The notes under the pieces are model-generated. The model saw nothing but the letters and a program-made list of their open reading frames with translations. It was not told where the DNA came from and made no database searches. 64,000 nt of DNA from Fen-671 sp963794745. Lineage in GTDB: Bacteria > Actinomycetota > Acidimicrobiia > Acidimicrobiales > Palsa-688. Position numbers and translations under genes: made by a program. Positions 55,101 to 62,064 of this stretch are shown here, piece by piece. Every line of letters starts with the position of its first letter. The stretch's first letter is position 1. The stretch spans positions 558,001 to 622,000 of the forward strand of contig CAWCEZ010000010.1 of the NCBI GenBank assembly GCA_963794745.1, in the 5' to 3' direction.

Positions 55101-56127
55101 TTGCGAGCGGCCAGCTTGCAAGCCCGCTTGGGACGCGTGGAGGTGGAATCCAGCTTCCAGGGGCAAAGCGACCAATGCCGCGGGGCTGCCATGGCGGCGT
55201 TCGACGCCGCTGAAGAACTTCTGGGCAATTACACAGAGGAACGAAGTGACGAGTGGGTCGACATATGGTTGGAGGTCCTGATAGATGGGCGCGCCCACCT
55301 CCACAACTATTACTGCGAGCGAGAGCCGCGCAATAGAGGTCCTTGCTCGCGCAAGGCCAGTCGCCGAAGCGAGGGGGTCACCCAGTCGCAAAGCCGGCTT
55401 GTTCGTGCAACTTACAGATCAGCGGATGATCGACCACGGTGGCCAATTCGACGAAGACACGGTCGCCCTCGCGCGCAGGGCTCTACAGGCGGCAGAAGGG
55501 GGGCAGACGAGCACGTGCTGGCAATTTGCATTGCCGCGCTTGGAGAGGCGTTGCTCCATAACGGCGAGCTTGTCGAGGCCGACGAGAAGTTGAAGGCGGG
55601 TTTGGCGGCCCTCGAGCGCGTAGACGATCCTCAGAACCGAGCCTGGTGCCTCCACGTCCGTTGCCTTCTCGAGGTCCGTCGCGGAGACGTGGAGGCTGTC
55701 AGGTCGCTGTCAGGTCAGGCTCGCGAAGCTGCTATTAGGGCTGAAAACCCACGGTGGTCTGCCGCTGCTACAGCCACCGCGGCCTGGATCGCGTGGAAAG
55801 ACGGCCGGACCCAAGATGTCGTCGGCCTCGCACGCGAAGCGCGGGAATTGTCCCTTACGCTAAGCCATCTCGCTCCCGCCCTCCTCCCTCATTTCGAGGG
55901 CTTGTGGCTATGGCCTCTGATATCTGTACATCTCGGTTCGGGGCGTCCCGCCGCAGCGGTCGAGGCCGCAGGCCGGGTGCTCGAGCCCCATCTACTCCGC
56001 ACACCCGATGAGATCGTTTCGCTCGTACGAGCCGCGAAAGAAGCCTGGGACCACGACGAAGTAGCTCGAGCGATGCGAATGCTCGCGGCAAGCCGTGGAG
56101 CTTGCGTCCCGGCTCGGCCAGTGCTGA
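52147..56127 (+). CDS. Giant BTAD/cyclase-like/AAA-ATPase/TPR regulator, multiply frameshifted
   Basis: A regulator of about 1,320 aa after repair. In order: winged-helix DNA-binding region (VRVTLLGPFSIKMGER), BTAD domain (about 100-270; VEAVVAAWEDCLAHDPASEEAAVPLVRIY), a guanylate/adenylate cyclase-like domain lacking the metal Asp pair (RRLVSVLFVGLSGPLG, GTVTSVSGTGLVALFGAPEAHEDDPERAARAGL), an AAA_16 ATPase (GRGPLVGRQKELSQLD; Walker A GEPGLGKTR; Walker B VLVLEDLHWAD), and TPR-like helices. Frame breaks occur near 53323, 53415, 53545, 55325, 55505 (G6 run) and 56085; the best end is QAVELASRLGQC at 56127. GTG start. No target gene is obvious. Confidence 0.8.
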
Positions 56128-56208
56128 CACCCACATCCTGTATGGGTAGCGCTACTCGGTCGGTTTGCTACTACGGCGGCGCTAGTGCCGGCGGTCCGAG
56201 CTACCTTG

Positions 56209-56913
56209 TCACAGGTCCAGTTCCTCACCCGCACCGAATGACTTCCAGCCATCAGGGCCGCCTACCCAAACTGACTGGCGTCCGTGCACCACCCACCGGC
56301 TGAGGTCGTTGCCGTCGGCGACGACGGCGGTCTCCTCGTCGATGCCGATGAGGGTCATACCGGCGGGCACCTGAGCAATCACCGCCTCGGCCGTCCCCGG
56401 TGCCCACTCTTGTAGGCGGTCAAAGTGCGGAAGGACCCAAAGCTTCGGGACAGCACCTAGGCCTTCACGAGGCTCCGCTTCAGGCCGTCGGATATCGGGC
56501 ACCCGACCTGTGAGCGCCATGGCGCCCGCGCTGCAGCCGGCAAGCGCGGCCCCCTTCTCCCATTCCTCAACGATCGTCTCCCAAACGAGCGTCCCTCTAA
56601 GGGTGTCCGCCAAGTAGGCCGGGTTGCCGCCCGACAGGTAGATGAGGCCCGCACCCTTGACCTGCTTGGCATTCTCCGGGTCCTGGGCCGATCCACGGTC
56701 GAGGGCTTTGACCGGCACAGCCTCGACACCAAGGCGTGCTGCCTGCTCGGCGCCAAGGGCGGTCCACCGGGCAATCGAACCCGGGCCTTCCATTCCGGCC
56801 GCCGTCGCTAACTGCACGTACCGAGGTGGCCTCCCGGCAATCAGACGTGCCTCGAGCGCTGCCATTATGGGCAGGTACTCGCCGCTGCCTACCAGCGCAA
56901 CCGGCCCAGGCAT
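56209..56913 (-). CDS. Peptidase S51 family protein (cyanophycinase-like/type 1 GATase fold)
   Basis: A 234-aa protein with a class I glutamine-amidotransferase-like fold. The nucleophile Ser128 sits in AGCSAGAM, with IYLSGGNPAYLADTL before it and GIDEETAVV near the C-terminus, the S51 pattern shared by dipeptidase E and cyanophycinase. Substrate may be Asp-containing peptides; cyanophycin genes are not seen nearby. ATG start at 56913. Divergent from the membrane protein at 56937 with only 23 nt between starts. Confidence 0.85.
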   Translation of the reverse strand: MPGPVALVGSGEYLPIMAALEARLIAGRPPRYVQLATAAGMEGPGSIARWTALGAEQAARLGVEAVPVKALDRGSAQDPENAKQVKGAGLIYLSGGNPAYLADTLRGTLVWETIVEEWEKGAALAGCSAGAMALTGRVPDIRRPEAEPREGLGAVPKLWVLPHFDRLQEWAPGTAEAVIAQVPAGMTLIGIDEETAVVADGNDLSRWVVHGRQSVWVGGPDGWKSFGAGEELDL

Positions 56914-56936
56914 CGCTACAGGCTATCGTTCGGGAC

Positions 56937-57773
56937 GTGGGGGCGGTTGGAGTGATCGGCTCGGTCTCCGTCGGTGCCCTCGGCTTTTTGCTCGCCTGCG
57001 GCTGCTGGGTGCTGCTCCAGGAGATCCGCCGATACCGAGCAGACAGAGCGCACGCGCCTGCGCCGGACCCTGAAGAGGCCGCGCTCGACCGATGGAACGC
57101 CTGGGTCGTCATGGTGGTCGCGGGCATCTCTGTCGTAGGCGCCATGCTCGCTTTTTGGGCCTCGGCAGACTTTTCAGCCGCTTCGTCCGCAAGTCAGCAG
57201 GCTGTCCAGGAGGCCACGCAGTACCAAACGATCAAATCCGAGCAAGACGGCTTCATCAACTTTGGGGCCGATCTCACGCAGACAGTCCAGGAGCACACTG
57301 TTCAAGAGAGCACCCTCTACAAGGAGGCGTCCGCGGCCTGGTCCTCGGGCCAGGAGCCTCTCGCCGAACAGCTCGAGGCGGATGCTCGCGCCCAAGGGGC
57401 GCTCGAGCGGGCATTGATCTCGGGGTATACCTGTTACTGGGCCAGCCTCCCCGGCACCGGAGGCGTCATGCAGTACAACGTCGCCGAGCTCGAAGCCAGC
57501 GAGGTTGAGTCTCCCTGCGTGCTACCCGGCCAGGACTCCAGCTCCTTGCGGACGCTTGACCCGAGCCACCAACAGGCCTTGACCAACTCGGCCGACAATG
57601 ACCGTTCGCATGCCGAGGCCGTCGTGCTAGCGGGCGCACTGCTCATTTTGGCTGTCTTCTGCCTGACCGTGTCCTACCTGGGGCCTAAGCACCGGCGCAG
57701 CTTGGCCGTTTCACCAGGAGTCGTCTCGATAGCTGCCGCTCTAGTGGTCGCTGCCGCTTTGGGTACATCGTGA
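56937..57773 (+). CDS. Four-helix membrane protein with extracytoplasmic loop
   Basis: A 278-aa protein I do not recognise. Two N-terminal helices (VGVIGSVSVGALGFLLACGCWVLL; AWVVMVVAGISVVGAMLAFWA) flank a charged loop (IRRYRADRAHAPAPDPEEAAL). A polar, helical domain rich in Gln/Ser/Glu follows (QQAVQEATQYQTIKSEQDGF, EQLEADARAQGALERALI), with three Cys, then two C-terminal helices (AVVLAGALLILAVFCLTVSYLG; VVSIAAALVVAAALG). The layout parallels the N-terminal half of the next gene (helix, Gln/Ala-rich helical domain with YRSAQAL and AQEAQAAAA, two helices), so the two may be paralogous. GTG 56937 or 56952. Overlaps the next gene by 4 nt. Confidence 0.6.
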   Translation: MGAVGVIGSVSVGALGFLLACGCWVLLQEIRRYRADRAHAPAPDPEEAALDRWNAWVVMVVAGISVVGAMLAFWASADFSAASSASQQAVQEATQYQTIKSEQDGFINFGADLTQTVQEHTVQESTLYKEASAAWSSGQEPLAEQLEADARAQGALERALISGYTCYWASLPGTGGVMQYNVAELEASEVESPCVLPGQDSSSLRTLDPSHQQALTNSADNDRSHAEAVVLAGALLILAVFCLTVSYLGPKHRRSLAVSPGVVSIAAALVVAAALGTS

Positions 57774-60291
57774 TCCACGAGCCCTTCGGCGAGGAAGCCA
57801 TCAAGGGGTTCGCCGAGGAGGTCGGGCCAGGAGAGGGAGGGCTCGACCAACAGCTGCCGCCGCCCGAAGAACTCACTGGCGGGCACCAAGCACCAGCAGA
57901 TGGTGGCGCCCCTCCAACCGGGGAGGGGGGCGAGGGCGAGCCCGCAAAGAAAAAACCGCCGGCTCGGCCGAGCGCCCGAACATTGACGATCACCGTCGTT
58001 TTCGTCACACTGATGGCCGCTTTGGGAGGCTTCCTGCTCAACCGGGCGTCGGTAGCCTCCTCTGACAATGCGGATGTAGCGCAGGTGCTAAGCCTGCGGT
58101 CGTCATCCGCCCAGACGAGCGGTTACCAAATTGCCCAGACGGCCTACGAGAACTACCGCTCGGCTCAGGCGCTACAGGCTCAGGGTGCTGACGAGCTCCA
58201 GGAAAGCGCAAACAACAGCTCGGACGGGCTCATGTGGGCGCGCCTGTACCAAGCGACGCAAGCGCAGGAGGCTCAGGCGGCGGCCGCAATACCCGCTGAC
58301 CTCCACGCCAACCTTCCCGACGGAGAGCCAGACAGTGAGTTCCCATACGACTTTTACGCCGAACGCAGCGCTCAGGGCACTTTCCTCAGCGCCCAGTCCG
58401 ATGCCTACAACGACGTATCCGGGCAGTGGTCCAAGTTGGTCGATTCTTATACCGCCATACTCACGATGCTCGCAGTGGCACTGTTCCTCTTCGGGTCAGC
58501 CTTTGTGCTCTACGGGCGCAACCGGATGCTGTTCTCGGTCATTGCAAGCTTGCTGACCATCATCTCGATCGTTTGGGGTGGGGCACTGTTCTCAGTGAGC
58601 GAACCCGGGAAACCGTCAGCGAGCGCCGCTCAGGATTACGCCCGAGGAGTCGTGGCAATGGCCGGTGCCGTCACACCGGCGGGCCTCCAGCCCGCCATAA
58701 ACGACTTCTCCGCTGCCATAGGGGCGCGACCCGATTTCGCTCTCGCCTACTCCGAGCGCGCCGTCGCCGAAACCGAGCGCGGCTCAGACCAGCTTGGCGG
58801 GGGCTTCATCACCGACGTTGCACCTCGCTGGTTGAAGGCCGCCGCCGCCGACTACATCAAGGCGTACGACCTTGGCGACCGCGATGCGGACCAGGTGCTC
58901 GACGTCGGTTTTTCTTACTACCAGCTGTGGGCCCAGGCCGGAGGCCATGGGACGCCCCGTCCCAGACGATCACATTTTTCCGGCAAGCGGCCAAGCTGGA
59001 CCCGGGGAACCCTCCCGAACTCCTTGACTATGCCCTGTCCGAACTTGCCAGCCGCAATTATGCCACTGCACGCGAGGCTTTTAGGGTGGCCGTTACACAC
59101 ATGCTGTTTACCTGCACGGACCCATCGGTCCTTTCCTCGTGCACTTCGCGGCAGCCAGGTACGAGCATCCGCCTACAGGAGGCCTGGTTCGCTGGAGCCA
59201 TGGAAACCCTTGTCACACTGGCCTCTACCGCGGATGCGTCGTCGTCTCCAGAGCTCAAAACAGAGGTTGCAAGAACCAAAGGCGCTTTGGCCGAAAGCAT
59301 GGCCTTGGGCCACGTGGTGGAGTCGCCTCACAGTAGCGACGTCAAGATCGGTGACACCAGCACTCTTATCGACCCGAACCTCCTCTGGCTCGACATCGAC
59401 GTCCCTAAGGGGGAGAGCCCCGATGTCCTCGCCAACACACCAGCGACAATGCTTTGGTACGACCAGGCCCCGGGCTCAACGAAGTGGGACGCTATACCGG
59501 AGCTGAGCTGTTGGGGGGAACTCGACGACTGCGCGTTTTATTCGTCCGAAGCCAACCTGTTCGAGTCCCAGGTCCGCTTTCTCCCTGCAGACAACTCTTG
59601 CTTGACCAATGTCAAGTACCGGGGTGAGCTGTATATAAGGGGGGCCCTGGTCCGCACCCTCACGCCGACCTACGACGACATCAACATCAGCCTCCAAGCC
59701 GCCCTGAACAAGCAGATGGATATGGGCATCTGCTTGCCTTCCAGCTGGCACCCGGCCAAACCGCTCAATCTGACGTTCGATGTTTACGGCACAACGCAGA
59801 AAGTCACCGGCTCTCTGGCGGGCAGCGAAATGAGCTACCAATCGGCTGGCGGCCGTGAAGGAGCGTACGTGTTCCGCCTTTATGACCCGGCGGCCTCGAG
59901 CGGGCCCAGTACCCAGTTAGCGGCCCTGGCCCGAAAGATGGGCAACTACGTCATACGACTGTTAAAGGGCCGCGGGCTGCCTGCTGACACTGTCCTAAAT
60001 GTTCCTTTCGCAGCCCACAATGTGTGGGGAGGGAACGTCCAGTACGGCCAGACCGGTGTGTTCGACAGCTCGTCCACTGGGACCGAAGCGTTCGTTGGGG
60101 TGGGCCTGATCGCGGCTCGGACGACTTCGACGTCCGCGCAGGCCGACCTCGATATCGCCAATAACATCCGGCTAGACCACGCCTTCGTAGTGACTGTCGT
60201 CTTCGGGCCCCGTGGCACGAGCCTGTGGCAGGGTAATGACCCCTTGGCGCTGCAGGTGTTCACTTCGTGGTCCCTGCTCGGCTACGGCTGA
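57770..60291 (+). CDS. Large membrane protein with TPR-like and extracytoplasmic domain, frameshifted
   Basis: About 840 aa after repair. An acidic Pro/Gly-rich cytoplasmic start leads to helix 1 (LTITVVFVTLMAALGGFLL), a Gln/Ala-rich helical domain, then two helices (ILTMLAVALFLFGSAFVLYG; LFSVIASLLTIISIVWGGALF). TPR-like repeats follow (GARPDFALAYSERAVAE, KAAAADYIKAYDLGDRDADQVLDVGFSYYQL, FFRQAAKLDPGNPPELLDYALSEL). The C-terminal half is a Trp/Asp-rich domain with paired Cys (ELSCWGELDDCAFY, NSCLTNVKY). One base is lost near 58950; length is 3n+2. GTG start overlapping the previous stop. No function is known. Confidence 0.65.
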
Positions 60292-60366
60292 GGACGGGAC
60301 GGCCCCAGGAGGCCTTTGCCGGAGGCGCTCAAGATAATGGGCCCGGAACATGATGTTTTTTGCCTA

Positions 60367-60395
60367 TTGAGCTGCCGGTCACCCGGGCATATATA
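60367..60395 (+). promoter_or_regulatory. Promoter of the S53 peptidase gene, apparently leaderless
   Basis: TTGAGC (60367-60372) and TATATA (60390-60395) are separated by 17 bp in an AT-rich island. Transcription would begin around 60402, essentially at the GTG start at 60404, and no ribosome-binding site is present. This predicts a leaderless mRNA. Confidence 0.55.
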
Positions 60396-60403
60396 CTCAG
60401 GCG

Positions 60404-62062
60404 GTGCTCTATCAGACGTCTTTAGCGCGAGGCTCTCACCGGTCAAAACGCCCCAAAGCGACATGTGCCGCATTTTGCACCGTCGCACTGGTGGCTTCCT
60501 GCGGTACCGGCACCGCCTCGCCCCTAGCCAACAGCCCTACTAAGGCCGCCACCCCGACCACCGGACAACAATTGAACGGGTCGAGCTCAACGGTATTTTG
60601 GCAACAATTTCTAAAATCGTGCAAGAACCTGGGTCGATCGAGCGCTCGCAGCACGAGCGTTATCCTGAATATGGACGACCACGCCAACCCGGCCGTCGTG
60701 CAGCGCTGGGCGACGGCCCACGGCCTGCAATTGCAGTGGTACATAGGGCATGCCGTAGCCGTCTTGGCGGGGGCGCCGGCTTCTCTGGGGACTTCTCTGG
60801 ACGTTCGTATCGATGATTACCGTTCCCCCTCAGGACAGCTGTTCTACTCGGCCACGACGCAACCCTCAGTGCCGACTGAGCTCCTCGGTCAGGTGCAGGG
60901 CGTCGGGCGGCTCAGCAACTATAAGGATTTCCACACCGACTACGTCCCTGGCGGGGGACTTACTCCTCAGGGCATGCTGCAGGCTTACGACGCTACGCCG
61001 CTGAGCGCCGGAGGCATAAATGGGGCGGGGGAGACAGTGGTCGCCCTGGAGCTCGACGGGTTTAACGCAGGCGATCTCAACGCCTTCACTTCCAAGTTCA
61101 ACCTTCCGGCGTTCAACTCCTCGAATTTTGTCGTCAATGGTGCCGTGGCCAAACCCGAGGGTGAGACCACCATGGACCTCGAGACGATCCGGGAGATAGC
61201 GCCGGCGGCAAAGATCGTTTACTACAACCTTCTCCAGGACAGCTCGGCCACCAACCTGGCCGAGCTTCTGCTCGCAGGCTTTAGCCGCGTGATCAAGCTC
61301 TATCCTGGCGCAATTTGGACTATGAGCATCGGCGGTTGCGAAAAGGCCAGCACTTTCGCCGATCTCGACGCTGAGGCCGTAGCGGTGGCAAAAGCCGAGA
61401 CGCAGGGGTCAACGGTCTTCGCATCTTCGGGGGACACGGCCGGCTTTGAATGCGTACCGTACACCTCGTGGGGCTCAGCCCCGACAAACGCCGACGTTGG
61501 CGTTTCCAACCCCGCCGTCCTGCCTGATATCACCGGCGTAGGTGGGACGCTTCTTTCTGTTTCGACAGCGGGTTCTTACCTTGGCGAGACCACGTGGTTT
61601 TGGCCGTTCCTCAACGAGGGGACCTCCGGGGGCGAGTCGTCGATGTTTGCCCAACCGACCTGGCAGGTAGGCCAGAACCTGCCTACTCCCTCCAACAAGG
61701 TGCCGAGGCTGGTACCCGACATCGCCGCCGACGCCGACCCCAACTCGGGCAACGCCGACTACGACGGGGGGTCTTGGGGGACGGGTGGCGGTACTTCGCT
61801 GTCGTCGCCAATCTGGGCCGCCTTTACTGCTCTTATGGACCAGTACCTTCGCCAGCATGGCAAGGGCCCGATCGGGTTTCTCAACCCGGCGCTTTATTAC
61901 CTGGCCGACCACGCCCAGACCTACCCGCCTTTCCACGCAGTGACGACCGGTGGCAACGAAGTTTGGCGCAACGAGGCCGGTTACAACGAGAGCACCGGGC
62001 TCGGAAGTCCAGATGTCTACAACCTCGTCCGTGACATCCTCCCCTTGGAAGGGGCTCACTAG
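60404..62062 (+). CDS. S53-family (sedolisin/kumamolisin-like) peptidase lipoprotein
   Basis: A 552-aa secreted acid-type serine-carboxyl peptidase. The signal ends in a lipobox-like LVASC (Cys about 33), then a propeptide (VILNMDDHANPAVVQRWATAHGL, DYRSPSGQLFYSATTQPSVP, GVGRL) and the catalytic domain. Catalytic residues: E254 and D258 in EGETTMDLE, S465 in GGTSLSSP, oxyanion Asp344 in FASSGDTAG. A calcium site is expected near the C-terminal GLGSPDVYNLV. S53 enzymes work at low pH outside the cell. The lipid anchor suggests surface retention. GTG start without ribosome site; see the promoter entry. The next gene starts 2 nt after the stop. Confidence 0.9.
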   Translation: MLYQTSLARGSHRSKRPKATCAAFCTVALVASCGTGTASPLANSPTKAATPTTGQQLNGSSSTVFWQQFLKSCKNLGRSSARSTSVILNMDDHANPAVVQRWATAHGLQLQWYIGHAVAVLAGAPASLGTSLDVRIDDYRSPSGQLFYSATTQPSVPTELLGQVQGVGRLSNYKDFHTDYVPGGGLTPQGMLQAYDATPLSAGGINGAGETVVALELDGFNAGDLNAFTSKFNLPAFNSSNFVVNGAVAKPEGETTMDLETIREIAPAAKIVYYNLLQDSSATNLAELLLAGFSRVIKLYPGAIWTMSIGGCEKASTFADLDAEAVAVAKAETQGSTVFASSGDTAGFECVPYTSWGSAPTNADVGVSNPAVLPDITGVGGTLLSVSTAGSYLGETTWFWPFLNEGTSGGESSMFAQPTWQVGQNLPTPSNKVPRLVPDIAADADPNSGNADYDGGSWGTGGGTSLSSPIWAAFTALMDQYLRQHGKGPIGFLNPALYYLADHAQTYPPFHAVTTGGNEVWRNEAGYNESTGLGSPDVYNLVRDILPLEGAH

Positions 62063-62064
62063 TT

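Noticed and set aside
56209..56913. Cyanophycin metabolism from the S51 protein
   Set aside because: No cyanophycin synthetase is present in the window and the family has other peptidase roles.
280..60291. Programmed frameshifting as an explanation for the split genes
   Set aside because: Sites lack slippery heptamers and structures, involve both +1 and -1 changes in unrelated genes, and are often fixed by a single homopolymer base.
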